A DNA stretch of 64,000 bases from Candidatus Electrothrix scaldis (GCA_033584155.1 CP138355.1:2799826-2863825), one strand, 5' to 3'. Counted from the stretch's first letter, positions 16,389 through 26,609 are shown. The notes: a model not told the origin generated them from the sequence alone. Translations and numbers: made by a program.

Positions 16389-16802
16389 TCAAGCATTGCT
16401 GACATAGTACAGCACCTCTTTTTGAAATAATTTGAAATCCTGCAAATGCTTATTGACAATATCGACGAGAATTTTTCGGTCAATACGCTCATAGCGGTGG
16501 ACGATTGAGTCTCTGAACTGGACCATCTGGCGAAAAGGCTCTTCGGAAGAGAGAACTCCCAGCCGGACACATTTCCTGACCGCCTCTATGGCGCTGGAGG
16601 CCGGTGTCTTGCCTGCCCCGGAGATGAGTCGATGGCAGACATCAATGACGACCTCGACCAGGATTTGTAAGTCGCGTTCCACGGCCCGACGAACAAGCCA
16701 ATCGCTTTGCAGTGTATCCAGCGTCACCTTGCCGAGGGATTCAAGTTCGTGCAGGGTTTCTTCCAGCACTTCAAGTTTGCGGGTAATGACTCCGTTCAGC
16801 AT
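16389..16802 (-). CDS. HepT-like (DUF86) ribonuclease toxin, no adjacent MntA
   Basis: The 137-residue helical protein has the HepT motif RDSIVHRYERID (about 97-108), an R-x4-6-H-x-Y arrangement that forms the catalytic site in HepT RNases. HepT is normally encoded beside MntA, a minimal nucleotidyltransferase that AMPylates a HepT tyrosine. No MntA-like gene lies on either side: the ClC gene ends at 16865 and the cytochrome gene starts at 16284. It may therefore be solitary or use a distant antitoxin. Confidence 0.78.
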   Translation of the reverse strand: MLNGVITRKLEVLEETLHELESLGKVTLDTLQSDWLVRRAVERDLQILVEVVIDVCHRLISGAGKTPASSAIEAVRKCVRLGVLSSEEPFRQMVQFRDSIVHRYERIDRKILVDIVNKHLQDFKLFQKEVLYYVSNA

Positions 16803-16864
16803 ATCGACTTTACGTTGTTTTGTATTTTGTAGAGTGTTATGTAATTTAGGTGTGAGGTCGCTTC

Positions 16865-18940
16865 TTATCGGGATTCTCTCAGCTTTTTCACATTTTCCTG
16901 TGAAGCCATGACGAGAATGGAGTCTCCAAATGCGAAATGGTAATCCGGTCGAGGCACCATGATGTGCTGTTTCTCTTTTACTTCAGTATTGAAATTTTGT
17001 TTTATCATAATAACTTCTGTGCCGAAACGGCTGCGAAGATTAAGTTCCTGCAAAGTTTTGCCTATGAAGGCCCCTGGAACCTCAAGCTCGCAGAGTATCT
17101 GTCCGTCCGTCAATTCAATCTGTTTGAATTTTCCTGTAGAACTCAGTGACCTGGACACGGAGGTGATCATATCCCGTTTCAACATTTCCTGATTATATGC
17201 ACCAATAACATCCTCCTTTGCCACGGTGCCGAGGAGTTGCAGATCCTTTTCGTTTTTTACCACCGGGAATTCATCAATGTTTATTTGTCCCAGGGCCTTT
17301 ATGACGATATCCAGCGTATCGGTCTGGGTAAAATACTGTTGGATCGGCTTCATGAGATCATAGGCGAGAACAAGACCTGCGAGCGCATCATACTCATATA
17401 TCAATCTGCGCACATCGTGAATTGATATAATACCTATCAGTTGCCCTTGGCCGTTGACCACAAAAAAGTTTGAGTGCGGGCTACTGACCGTCAGGTCCAT
17501 TAGTTCTCGCAGAGAGGTGTCCGGTGCGATCTGTACAAAGTTTGTTTTCATCACCTTGGAGACCTGCAAGGAGCGCAGGACATTGACCTCTTGGCCTTGA
17601 AAGAGATTAATTCCCCGGCGAGAGAGCTTGAGGGTATAAATGGAGTCTTTTTTCAGGCGGGTGGTGGTGAGCACGCTGATAATACAGGCGATCATCAGCG
17701 GCAGGATGATGCGATAATCATTGGTCAGCTCAAAGATGATGAGAATCGAGGTAATGGGGGCGTGCATAGCACCGGAAGCAACTGCACCCATACCAACCAG
17801 GGCATAGGCCCCAGGAGAGGCTGTCAGGCTTGGGGCCAGGCTATGGACAATGCTGCCGACAAAACCTCCAAGGTTTGCACCGAGAAAAAGCGAAGGGGCA
17901 AAGACGCCTCCAGAACCACCGGAGCCGATAGTGATGGAGGTTGCGATGATTTTTAGGCCAACCAGAAAGAGCATGAAGAAGCCGAGCATTTCGCCGTTTA
18001 AGGCGAGGCTGATGGTATCGTAGCCAACCCCGAATATATGGGGAAAGAAAATACCAATAGCCCCGATGATAAGGCCGCCGAGTATCGGCTTGAGCAGGGG
18101 CGGAATGCGCAGGGTCTCGAACAAATCTTCAGTCTTGTATAAGATTGAGATAAACCCTAGGGCGACAAAAGCGGACAGGATGCCCAGGATGAAATAAGGA
18201 ATCATTTCAAAGACACTGACCAACTCATAGCTCGGAAGAATAAAGGCTGAGAAGTCACCAATAAAATGGCGGGAGACAACAGTCGCGGTCACCGAGGAAA
18301 CCACGATAGGGCTGAACTGGGAGATCCCGAAATCGCTGAGAATGACCTCCATAGCGAACAGGGCCCCGGCAATAGGCGCGTTAAAGGTCGCCGCGATCCC
18401 TGCTGCGGTACCGCAGGCCACAAAAGTTCGCAAGCGCGAGCCTGTGACCTTGAGAGCCTGTCCCAGGGAAGAGCCGATGGCTGAACCGATCTGGACAATA
18501 GGACCTTCCCGCCCTACCGAGCCCCCGGAGCCGATGGAAACTGCAGAGGCGAACACCTTGGCAATCATGACACGAGGACGAATAGCGCCGCCTCGCAGGA
18601 CAATGGACTCCATGACCTCGGGAACACCGTGTCCTCTTGCCTCACGGGCAAAGTAAAAAACAATGGGGCCAACGATCAGACCGCCTGCTGCCGGTGCGAG
18701 GAGTTTGACATACCAAGGCAGTTGTAAGGCGTAGTCCAGTGAGTATTCCCAGCTTCCAAAAAAGACGGCTTCAAAGAAGCGAATGGCGAAGCGAAAAAAG
18801 ATCGCGCCGAATCCGCCCAGCAGCCCGATGATAACGGCGACAATAACCATGAAGGTATGTTCCGTCATGCGCAGGTGTTGCAGCTGTTCAGCGAGCAGTC
18901 CTTTGCAGCGTAGCAGGATGGATTGTGTGAGTCTGATCAT
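16865..18940 (-). CDS. ClC chloride channel/transporter with CBS pair and RCK_C domain
   Basis: 691 residues. Residues about 25-440 are the ClC membrane domain with GSGGSVGREGP (gating Glu at about 145) and GSGGSGGVFAPS, the two chloride-binding signatures. Two CBS modules follow (about 470-600), beginning VSKVMKTNFVQIAPD and DLMKPIQQYFTQ. The C-terminus (about 610-690) is a TrkA-C/RCK_C fold (ILCELEVPGAFIGKTLQEL, then FGDSILVMAS). Presence of the gating Glu fits either a chloride/proton antiporter or a channel. CBS and RCK_C suggest control by nucleotides. It is transcribed alone, apart from a possible link to hepT downstream. Confidence 0.93.
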   Translation of the reverse strand: MIRLTQSILLRCKGLLAEQLQHLRMTEHTFMVIVAVIIGLLGGFGAIFFRFAIRFFEAVFFGSWEYSLDYALQLPWYVKLLAPAAGGLIVGPIVFYFAREARGHGVPEVMESIVLRGGAIRPRVMIAKVFASAVSIGSGGSVGREGPIVQIGSAIGSSLGQALKVTGSRLRTFVACGTAAGIAATFNAPIAGALFAMEVILSDFGISQFSPIVVSSVTATVVSRHFIGDFSAFILPSYELVSVFEMIPYFILGILSAFVALGFISILYKTEDLFETLRIPPLLKPILGGLIIGAIGIFFPHIFGVGYDTISLALNGEMLGFFMLFLVGLKIIATSITIGSGGSGGVFAPSLFLGANLGGFVGSIVHSLAPSLTASPGAYALVGMGAVASGAMHAPITSILIIFELTNDYRIILPLMIACIISVLTTTRLKKDSIYTLKLSRRGINLFQGQEVNVLRSLQVSKVMKTNFVQIAPDTSLRELMDLTVSSPHSNFFVVNGQGQLIGIISIHDVRRLIYEYDALAGLVLAYDLMKPIQQYFTQTDTLDIVIKALGQINIDEFPVVKNEKDLQLLGTVAKEDVIGAYNQEMLKRDMITSVSRSLSSTGKFKQIELTDGQILCELEVPGAFIGKTLQELNLRSRFGTEVIMIKQNFNTEVKEKQHIMVPRPDYHFAFGDSILVMASQENVKKLRESR

Positions 18941-19121
18941 GTCAGGGCCGTATGCTTTTTTTTCAGTGTGTTAAGTTTGGGCACTGGTTCCGTTCAATTC
19001 TAGTGTAGGAAAAAATTTGGGGCTTATGCACTGAAAACAGAACAGAATCTACAATTATTGCGTCAATTCATAACTGTTTGATTTATGGTGTTTATTCGGA
19101 TCGACATGTTATTTTATGTTT

Positions 19122-20291
19122 TTATGCCTCGGATTCTACATTGGGCACGTTCAGCTTAACTGTCACCTTAAAGCTGTTTCCTCCTCTATCCTCAAAAAAA
19201 TCGATATGTTTGTAGGCTTTAAGTGCTCTCCTTATACCACTACCTAAGCCTCGATATGGAAGTAATTTCGTAGCAAAGGAGGCTAAAATCGGATTTCTAA
19301 TATTAGAATTCCCGCTTTTAATATGTTCGATTGTTAAATTATTTGGCAGGTGGCCAGGACTGATAATTTCTATACGGTCACTAAAAATAAAGACACGTAT
19401 CGGAGCAGAAATAAAATAATCCCGATGGATAAGAGCGTTGGCAATTAACTCTTCAAAAACAATTTTAGGAACTTCTAACTCTCCAAGAGAGTTGACTCCT
19501 TGATTATTTTGTTTTCTTTTAACATTTCTTAAAATAAAACCCAGGACATCATCAAAAACATTTTTTAATATTCCTGAAACATCCTGGCTGTCTATATAAT
19601 CCTCGGTTCCAACGTCAGTTCCTGGGTAAGTAACACACTTTACAATGAATGCCGGAAGTTTGAATGCTGTGTTTTTTCCAAAAAGCAAAGCCCCGGCAAT
19701 ATTCAATACTCCGTCTCTGCTTAAATTCAGGTTGTCAATTATTTGTTTTAAGGGAAGATGCTCATCCAGCAATTCTTCATATTGTTTTTCATAAAAAGCG
19801 GTAAAAGATTTATGGTCCAGATCACTTACTGTCATTGTTGGAACGGGTATTTCATCACCATGCAATAACCCGGCACTTTGATACATCCGTTGAATCTCTT
19901 CCCGTGCGGTGGCCTTTCTCTTATCATCTCCGCTTTTTACCCAAATAACACCGTTTTTATCCATGTAAGGCTTTGATATTCCTTTGGGGATATGTACAAC
20001 TTTGACTAAGCCACCGTCCAGTGAAAAATTTTCAGTAATTGGGTTTATAGGCGGTTTAACTTGTTGCGACGCGGCATTGGATATAAGATTACTTAATCTT
20101 CCCATATCTTCACGGGTTAAACCTGAGACAGTGCCGTCATCTGCTACCCCGATAATCAGTATTCCCCCCAACGTGTTACTGAAAGCAATCATTTCTTGAG
20201 CCAAAGATGTTTCATTGGTTATATCCGCTTTCAGCTGATGCCTGCTGTCCTCATCTCTGGCTATTATTTCCAGGAGTTCCGAGGTTTCCAT
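19122..20291 (-). CDS. AlbA_2/Schlafen-like ATP-binding protein (COG2865 type)
   Basis: 389 residues with two parts. Residues about 10-130 are an AlbA_2/Schlafen-like domain (MIAFSNTLGGILIIGVADDG; later VIWVKSGDDKRKAT). Residues about 270-380 are a GHKL-like ATP-binding module (EELIANALIHRDY, DRIEIISPGHLP, GLGSGIRRALKAY). This COG2865-type arrangement occurs in predicted regulators and in several anti-phage modules. The first 28 bases overlap the end of the PHP/SMC-like ATPase gene, so the two are almost certainly co-translated. Function in this organism is inferred. Confidence 0.82.
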   Translation of the reverse strand: METSELLEIIARDEDSRHQLKADITNETSLAQEMIAFSNTLGGILIIGVADDGTVSGLTREDMGRLSNLISNAASQQVKPPINPITENFSLDGGLVKVVHIPKGISKPYMDKNGVIWVKSGDDKRKATAREEIQRMYQSAGLLHGDEIPVPTMTVSDLDHKSFTAFYEKQYEELLDEHLPLKQIIDNLNLSRDGVLNIAGALLFGKNTAFKLPAFIVKCVTYPGTDVGTEDYIDSQDVSGILKNVFDDVLGFILRNVKRKQNNQGVNSLGELEVPKIVFEELIANALIHRDYFISAPIRVFIFSDRIEIISPGHLPNNLTIEHIKSGNSNIRNPILASFATKLLPYRGLGSGIRRALKAYKHIDFFEDRGGNSFKVTVKLNVPNVESEA

Positions 20292-22954
20292 ATCTGGTAA
20301 ATTTCCTTTCTTTTGTTAAAAGCGTCTTCGCCGCCTTCCATAATATCAACGATTTCCTGTTGAATACCCGGGCAATCTATGCTGCCGCTGTTGATCCGTA
20401 TGGTTTCATCACCGTACCGGCAGGCATGAATTTGTTCAGCATCTCCAAGTACCGGGAAGTTTGCATTATGGGTGGCAAAAATAAATTGCGTTTTCGGTTT
20501 AAGTGTTTTGACAAGTTTGATCACATCTTCATAAATGGTTTGGTTGTCCAGATCATCTTCCGGCTGGTCAATAATCACCAGGTCATTTTCCTCTTGGCTT
20601 AAGACAAAAAGAATAAGAGCTGATGCTCGTTGCCCCAGAGAGTGATGTTGTAACTCTTTTTGCCTATATTGAATAATGAACTTGTTTGGCGTTTGCCAAG
20701 TGAGCAGTTCCTTTAAGTTATTAAAAAAATATTCCTCAAAGGTCGAAGCTAAACCACCTATGTCACTTTTTACTGTATCAAGGTCATTAAAAATTGAAGC
20801 GCAGTCGGTATAGTTATGAACAATATTCCTGAAGCTGTTCTCCCTGATTCTACTCCCTCTGAAAATGGTTTGAAGAAACTGTAGAAACGCGCCCGTATCT
20901 CCTTTGTATTTACTGCTGATTTGGAGAGCTGTGTGGTTTTCATTAATCTTTTTTAACTCTTCCTCAATCAGCTTAAATTCCTGGTGCCATAAATCATTAA
21001 GTTTTGATGAAGACTTAACCAGTTCTTCTTTGATGGTTGACCTCTTTCGGCTCTCTTTGTGTAGGGAATTCAGCAGCTGTTCTGTTGTTTCAATGGTTTT
21101 TTGAAGTTGTGGAAATTCTTCCAGGTTGAGTTGCTTATCCTGTTCTCTGAGATCTGCTTCCAGCTTTCTTCTGATCTCGGCAAACTGCTCGGACTGTTCT
21201 TTTTTAATCGCAAGAAACTCAAGCTTTTTTTTCTGTAACGTACCAAGGTATTCTCTGATTTTTTCAAGCTCGGTCTTGATGGTTGCAAATGAATCCAGTC
21301 CAGCTTGGTAAATTTTAAAAAAATCAGCAAAGAAGGCTTCATTTTGTTTGGATTTATAGAGCAGGTGATTCTTTAATTCGTCTTCATATTGATTCACCAC
21401 TTCTGTTACAGCATTTTCGTATTCGTTTATATCTGTTAGAATTGCTTTAATCTTTCGTTCATCGGCATTGAAGTATGTCTGTCTTTGCAGTTTGTCCTCA
21501 ATACCATTATCTTGGAATATTTTCAGTCTATACTCAGCATCCTGCTGCTTATCTCTATTTTCTTTTATTTTCTCATCAATACTGGCAAGATTAACCAGCT
21601 TATCGGACTGTTGGCTAACAATGAACTTTTGTTCTTCGATCTGTCTTCTAATATCCTGCAGTTTTTCTCCCACCAGTTTTTCTACCAGATCATTTTCAAA
21701 CCCTTCGCCCGTACTGGAGAGATCTTTTTGACCAAAATATATCGGTTTATGAATAACTGTTTCTCTGAGAGCAATTCCAGGCTTCAGCTCATCACCAACA
21801 AATACCTCGGGCTGTTCATTTAATATCCTGCTTACCCGGTATTCCTGTCCATACCTGTCAACCGCCGCAAGAGTGGCTTTGCCTCCGCTGCCCAATGTAT
21901 GAGCAATAAGAGAGTCTTTGTATTGTTGATCAATTGTTTTTTCGCCAAAAGGAATATTCAATACATAACGGATTGATTCCAGTATGGATGATTTACCACT
22001 GCCTCGAATACCAATCAGTGTGTTGAGCTCAGGTGAAAAATCAACTTGCTGACCATCCAGGATGCCGCCATCAAAAACAATGCTTTTGATATGTGAGTGT
22101 AGATATTTTTCAGGCTGTTTTGCTCGAACACGATTTTTCCAATCAGCTAAGGCGTACTTTACCGCCTCAAAGGTGAAATCTCCGACCTTTAACCAGGTTT
22201 CTCTTTCAACTTCCTTACCTGTCTCGTCCTTTTGTTTTCCACATCGCCCAATTGCATTTATTGACTTGCAATCTGAACCTTCCACTTCTGCTGGATACCA
22301 TTTTGCTTCCTTGAGCAATCTTTGAACATTGACCCGCTCATCATGGGTTCTGACTTTTTGAAAGCCTAATGTTCGTTGTCTGACAATAGCGTAGCGTTTT
22401 TCCTTAAAATCACCAATTTTACCACCTTCCATTGCCTGCCAAAGTCCACTCCCCTGTTCAACATGGGCAAAGATCAGAAAATAATCCCGGTGTATCTTTT
22501 CCAGCTCTTCAACAACTTGCAAAATATTTTTATCGCTTCGACCATTCTCATGCTGATATTCATTTTCAGCCTTGCCGGGAAACATGGTCGTGATAAACGG
22601 GCTGATATAATCATTACCGTTTTCCAGCCATTGATCTGAAAAAACAATGAGTGTATGGATACCGTTTGCTCCGTCATTGATGGATAATTCCACCCCTGGA
22701 AGCAAGAGTATATCCTTTTTTTTCGCCTTTTTTCTTAAGGCGTTGAATTCATCTTTGACAAATTTATTGTGATTAGTAATTACGCCGACATTAATATTCT
22801 GCTCTTTAAGTCTGGCAATGTATGTTTTAATAAAATCATTTTCTTCACCGGTGTAGGTAAATTCTTTGTCTGCCTTGGTGTGCAGGTGAAAGTCAGTTTT
22901 CAGCCAAGTCGAACCGTTAATGAATATTTTATTTTTTTTACTTTTCTGGGGCAT
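20264..22954 (-). CDS. TrlF-like PHP domain-SMC-type ATPase
   Basis: About 896 residues. The N-terminal PHP phosphoesterase domain has DFHLHT (about 21-26), ITNHNK, LLPGVELS, IFAHVEQ and EGSDCKS, giving a near complete set of metal ligands. An SMC/RecF-type ATPase follows: Walker A IRGSGKSS near 317-323, a long coiled coil (about 430-690), an ABC-like signature SLGQRAS and Walker B IIDQPEDDLDNQ near 794-805, then ATHNANF. ATG 22954 is preferred over the adjacent TTG. The combination of a hydrolase and an SMC-like switch is typical of nucleic-acid defence or repair enzymes. It forms a two-gene unit with the overlapping AlbA gene. Confidence 0.85.
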   Translation of the reverse strand: MPQKSKKNKIFINGSTWLKTDFHLHTKADKEFTYTGEENDFIKTYIARLKEQNINVGVITNHNKFVKDEFNALRKKAKKKDILLLPGVELSINDGANGIHTLIVFSDQWLENGNDYISPFITTMFPGKAENEYQHENGRSDKNILQVVEELEKIHRDYFLIFAHVEQGSGLWQAMEGGKIGDFKEKRYAIVRQRTLGFQKVRTHDERVNVQRLLKEAKWYPAEVEGSDCKSINAIGRCGKQKDETGKEVERETWLKVGDFTFEAVKYALADWKNRVRAKQPEKYLHSHIKSIVFDGGILDGQQVDFSPELNTLIGIRGSGKSSILESIRYVLNIPFGEKTIDQQYKDSLIAHTLGSGGKATLAAVDRYGQEYRVSRILNEQPEVFVGDELKPGIALRETVIHKPIYFGQKDLSSTGEGFENDLVEKLVGEKLQDIRRQIEEQKFIVSQQSDKLVNLASIDEKIKENRDKQQDAEYRLKIFQDNGIEDKLQRQTYFNADERKIKAILTDINEYENAVTEVVNQYEDELKNHLLYKSKQNEAFFADFFKIYQAGLDSFATIKTELEKIREYLGTLQKKKLEFLAIKKEQSEQFAEIRRKLEADLREQDKQLNLEEFPQLQKTIETTEQLLNSLHKESRKRSTIKEELVKSSSKLNDLWHQEFKLIEEELKKINENHTALQISSKYKGDTGAFLQFLQTIFRGSRIRENSFRNIVHNYTDCASIFNDLDTVKSDIGGLASTFEEYFFNNLKELLTWQTPNKFIIQYRQKELQHHSLGQRASALILFVLSQEENDLVIIDQPEDDLDNQTIYEDVIKLVKTLKPKTQFIFATHNANFPVLGDAEQIHACRYGDETIRINSGSIDCPGIQQEIVDIMEGGEDAFNKRKEIYQIWKPRNSWK

Positions 22955-23039
22955 CAACTGACTCTATCATGTTTTGTTCAAAGGCTTTTTTGATGATTGA
23001 CTGTATGAGTTTATTTTGCTTAGGTTTCCGCAACGCATC

Positions 23040-24482
23040 TCACTCTTTCGGCAAAACCACCGTAAAGGTCGTGCCAACTCCTTCCTCACTCTGCACCGTT
23101 ATCTCACCCTTATGCTGCTCCACGATATTCTTGGTGATAGCAAGCCCAAGGCCGGTTCCCCGGTTTTTATCGGTAAAGAAGGGGATGAAGATCTGTTCCA
23201 GTTTCTCTGGAGGCATACCGGAACCGGTATCGGTGATCTCCAGGGAGACATTTTCCTCGCTGGTAGAGGTGCGAACCGTGAGCTTACCGCCCTCGGGCAT
23301 GGCATGGATGGCATTGAAGACGATATTCAGCAGGACCTGATAGAGCTGGTCGCCATCAAGTGGGCACTCGGGTAATTCAGGATCCAGTTCCTCAATAAAC
23401 TCGATCTGTTTATCGCTGAACTCCACGTTCATGAATAGAGCCAAGCGCTGCACCAAGGTGTTTAAGGAGCCAAGGGCCTTGGTCGGGGTTTTGGGGCGGG
23501 CAAAATCCAGGAATTCTCGGACAATACCGTCCAGGCGAGTGGTTTCATCGACAATAATCTTGGAGAGATGCTCGTTTCCTGGTGCCAGCTTAGCCAGACG
23601 CTTGCCGAGGATTTCCGCTGTGGAGCGAACAATGCCCAGGGGGTTTTTGATCTCATGGGAGACCGAGGCGATCATTTTTCCCAGCACCGCCAGCCGTTGG
23701 GCTTCATGGAGCTGTTTTTCCAGCTCCTGCCGTTCTGCGGCCCGAGCCTGCATAATTCTATTGGCTCGAATCACGATGGCGCTTAAGACCGCGAACAGAA
23801 TGCCCATGACGCCCAGGGAGAGCAGCATGACTTTGAGCTGCAAGGAGACCACTGCCTCCAGATCCTCGGACAGATCCTTGACCACCAGAATAACCCCCAT
23901 AATCTCACCGTCCCGAGCTCCGGGCAGTCGTTCCTGCCGAAAGGGGACATAGGTTTTCAGGGTGCAGTACATGGGAGGCGCGCCGGGCAGGAGATTGAGC
24001 ATAGAGCCGTTGGAGACCAGCACCGAGGTACTTTCTCCGTTCAGGGCCTTTTTATACTCAAACCCACCGATGTTCTTTTTTCCCACCAGGGCTGCATCTG
24101 TGGAATAAGAAACAATATTTTCCCTGGAATCAAAGATGGTTACCGCCTCGATCATCATGCCTTTGGTGATGTTGATCACCATCTGATCCAGTGATTCGAA
24201 CTGCACCGGATCGGAAAGGGCGATACGGCCGAAACGAATAAAGGTTGGGATAACAAAGCTATGGAAGACCTGGCGATTCAGGTTTTCCGCAAACATACGG
24301 GAATAGCTCTCGCTTCGAGACAGCATGGTGTCGCGGGCATTATCGGAAAAAATCCAGGTGAGAGCAAAGGAAGCCACCAGAATAACAGAAAGTGAGGTGA
24401 AGGAAAAATACTTCACCAGGGCAAAGGGCTGCACCCCTCGGGGCTCTTCTGGTTTCCAGGATGGATTAGGTTGTTCGTTCAT
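23040..24482 (-). CDS. Membrane sensor histidine kinase
   Basis: 480 residues. Two membrane segments (about 28-47 and 214-236) bracket a periplasmic sensor domain. The transmitter follows with the H-box SHEIKNPLGI, N-box NIVFNAIHAMPEGG, G1 DTGSGMP and G2 GTGLGLAI, so both phosphotransfer and ATP-binding residues are intact. The layout resembles the NtrB/ZraS group. No response regulator gene lies next to it in this window, so its partner is elsewhere and its signal is unknown. Confidence 0.93.
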   Translation of the reverse strand: MNEQPNPSWKPEEPRGVQPFALVKYFSFTSLSVILVASFALTWIFSDNARDTMLSRSESYSRMFAENLNRQVFHSFVIPTFIRFGRIALSDPVQFESLDQMVINITKGMMIEAVTIFDSRENIVSYSTDAALVGKKNIGGFEYKKALNGESTSVLVSNGSMLNLLPGAPPMYCTLKTYVPFRQERLPGARDGEIMGVILVVKDLSEDLEAVVSLQLKVMLLSLGVMGILFAVLSAIVIRANRIMQARAAERQELEKQLHEAQRLAVLGKMIASVSHEIKNPLGIVRSTAEILGKRLAKLAPGNEHLSKIIVDETTRLDGIVREFLDFARPKTPTKALGSLNTLVQRLALFMNVEFSDKQIEFIEELDPELPECPLDGDQLYQVLLNIVFNAIHAMPEGGKLTVRTSTSEENVSLEITDTGSGMPPEKLEQIFIPFFTDKNRGTGLGLAITKNIVEQHKGEITVQSEEGVGTTFTVVLPKE

Positions 24483-24632
24483 AGAATTTTTCTGCTGCGA
24501 TTGCAGGAGGAGTTGTCTTTATGCCTATTTATGACTGCGTTCATGTAAACAAGGTGTAATTCTCGAATAGTAAACGCTGGGACTGCGGATTACCAGGAAA
24601 AAGGGCAGGCAAAGCCGGATACTGGGCTTGCT

Positions 24633-26609
24633 TTACCTGCTCGGCTTGTCCTCGGGCGATTGCTGCAAACAGACCGGTACAAGTCCTCGGACAGAATTAG
24701 CCACATAGACTTGCTCTGCCTTGAGGAAATCTTCTCTCCGCAACACCTCTTCAATGGCCTTATCCTGCTCCAGGAGCATCCGCCGATAGGTCCCAGCCAG
24801 AAGGCCGCATTGCACAGGCGGAGTAAGAAGAGGCTCTCCTTTTTGGGGGCGAATAAAGATATTCGTGATTGCGCCTTCTGTAATCTCTCCGGCTGTGTTG
24901 GTGAACAGGACATCATAACAGCCTCGCGCGTTGGCGCGTTGGAATTCCTGGGTGTAGAGCTCCCGGCGAGTGGTTTTATGAAAGCGATGGGGATCGCGGG
25001 TATCCACCTGCTCCTGGGAAAAGATGACCTTTGCAGGTCCTTGCGGAGACGACGCAGGCAGTGGCGTGGAGCTTATTTCCACCCGGCCATCGCGGTAGAG
25101 CAGGAGGCGCACTCTGTGTTTTGTAGAGCCATCTTTCCTTGGTTCACCTCTTCGCAGCTCTGCAGCTCCTTGTTCTAAACGAGTGATGACTTCTTTTTCG
25201 TCGCAGAAAAAATGAAAATAATGGGCAGAATCCCAGAGGCGTTCCAGGTGATAGTCCAGGAGGAAATACTCTTCTTCGGGCTGCCAGAGCAGGGTTTCGA
25301 TGAGTTGAAAATCCAGCGTGCTTTTTGTGAGAAAATTTCCTTTGAGCAGGCATTCCTCCCATTCCGCCTCCGCAACAGAGTCTGCCACAATACCTGAGCC
25401 TATTCCCATCCGGCCTTCAGTCTTGTTGAGAGTTTTGCTGAGTTCCACAGTACGGATCGGCACATTAAAGCAGCTCTGCTCCGGCCCGGCATAGCCAATG
25501 GCCCCACAATACACCCCACGGGGCTGTTCTTCCAGCTCGCGGATAATCTCCATAGTGCGGATTTTCGGAGCACCGGTCACTGAACCGCAGGGAAAGAGGG
25601 CTCGGATGAGCCGCTGAAAGGAAAGAGGCGCATGGTTCTCTGTCTGTTCTCCCTGTTGCTCCAGCACCCCATCAATGGTGGAGGTCATTTGCAGCAGGGA
25701 TTCGTAGGTTTCCACATCAAAAAGGGATTTAGGCAGAACTCGTCCCTGTGTTTTATCCTGATTATCGGAGTACAGGAGACGACCGAGATCGTTACGGAGC
25801 AGGTCCACGATCATCACATTTTCGCTCTGATTTTTCGGATCCGTACGCAGTGCTTCCTGTTGCGCTACATCCTCTGTATTGGTCCTCCCACGAGACATCG
25901 TGCCCTTCATAGGGCGAACCCGTACCTTTTTCGCATCCGCAACAAAAAAGAGTTCCGGAGAAAAGCTGAGCACATCCTGGCCCTGATGACGAATCCAGGC
26001 ACTGTAAGCTACAGATTGATTGCGCCGCAAAGCCCGGTACAGGGCTGCAACTGACCCCTGAAATTGAAAATCAAAATGAAGGGTGAAGTTGACCTGATAG
26101 GTGTCCCCGGCTCGGATGTAATCCTGGATGGCATGGATTGCCTGGATGTAGTCCTGGCGATTGATGGTGGTTTTCAGCTCTGTGCAGGTGTAGGATGCTT
26201 CCTGCTCCTCCTCGCAGGAGCTGAGCGGCCAGCCGGTTTCATTATTGAATTTCCCGGTTTTATGATCAAAGATCAGCGGGGCCTCGTACACGCCGAGCAT
26301 GGCCAGGGGCTTGTCTACGGTAGAGGCTTGAGGAAGAAAGCGACGCAGGCAGGGCTCCAAAAGATAGCCAAATTCATAGGCTAGCCAGCCAGCCAAGTAT
26401 TGTCCTTGTGTACGGGCCTGATCCACCTGTTCAAGAAACTCCTGCACAGAATCGCCAGACTGGCAGCAAAGATGGGCAGAGGGTTTGCGAAAGAGGAAAG
26501 AACGATGATTTTCTTCGCTCAGTCGCGAGCTTTCCAGGAAGACAAAGTCATCCTCTTGCTCCAATCGGGAGGTAAGACGGCGTATGATGGTATTGTTGAA
26601 GGGCTTCAT
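24633..26609 (-). CDS. pabB: Bifunctional aminodeoxychorismate synthase component I / aminodeoxychorismate lyase
   Basis: 658 residues joining two steps of p-aminobenzoate synthesis for folate. Residues about 1-430 are the chorismate-binding PabB part (RPMKGTMSRG, VDLLRNDLGR, FPCGSVTGAPK, YCGAIGY). Residues about 440-650 are a PLP fold-type IV PabC lyase (DYHLERL, DVLFTNTAGEITEGAITNIFI, LAGTYRRMLL). Such PabB-PabC fusions are common. The glutaminase PabA is not in the window. The gene stands alone, with about 150 bases of non-coding sequence separating it from the histidine kinase. Confidence 0.93.
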   Translation of the reverse strand: MKPFNNTIIRRLTSRLEQEDDFVFLESSRLSEENHRSFLFRKPSAHLCCQSGDSVQEFLEQVDQARTQGQYLAGWLAYEFGYLLEPCLRRFLPQASTVDKPLAMLGVYEAPLIFDHKTGKFNNETGWPLSSCEEEQEASYTCTELKTTINRQDYIQAIHAIQDYIRAGDTYQVNFTLHFDFQFQGSVAALYRALRRNQSVAYSAWIRHQGQDVLSFSPELFFVADAKKVRVRPMKGTMSRGRTNTEDVAQQEALRTDPKNQSENVMIVDLLRNDLGRLLYSDNQDKTQGRVLPKSLFDVETYESLLQMTSTIDGVLEQQGEQTENHAPLSFQRLIRALFPCGSVTGAPKIRTMEIIRELEEQPRGVYCGAIGYAGPEQSCFNVPIRTVELSKTLNKTEGRMGIGSGIVADSVAEAEWEECLLKGNFLTKSTLDFQLIETLLWQPEEEYFLLDYHLERLWDSAHYFHFFCDEKEVITRLEQGAAELRRGEPRKDGSTKHRVRLLLYRDGRVEISSTPLPASSPQGPAKVIFSQEQVDTRDPHRFHKTTRRELYTQEFQRANARGCYDVLFTNTAGEITEGAITNIFIRPQKGEPLLTPPVQCGLLAGTYRRMLLEQDKAIEEVLRREDFLKAEQVYVANSVRGLVPVCLQQSPEDKPSR

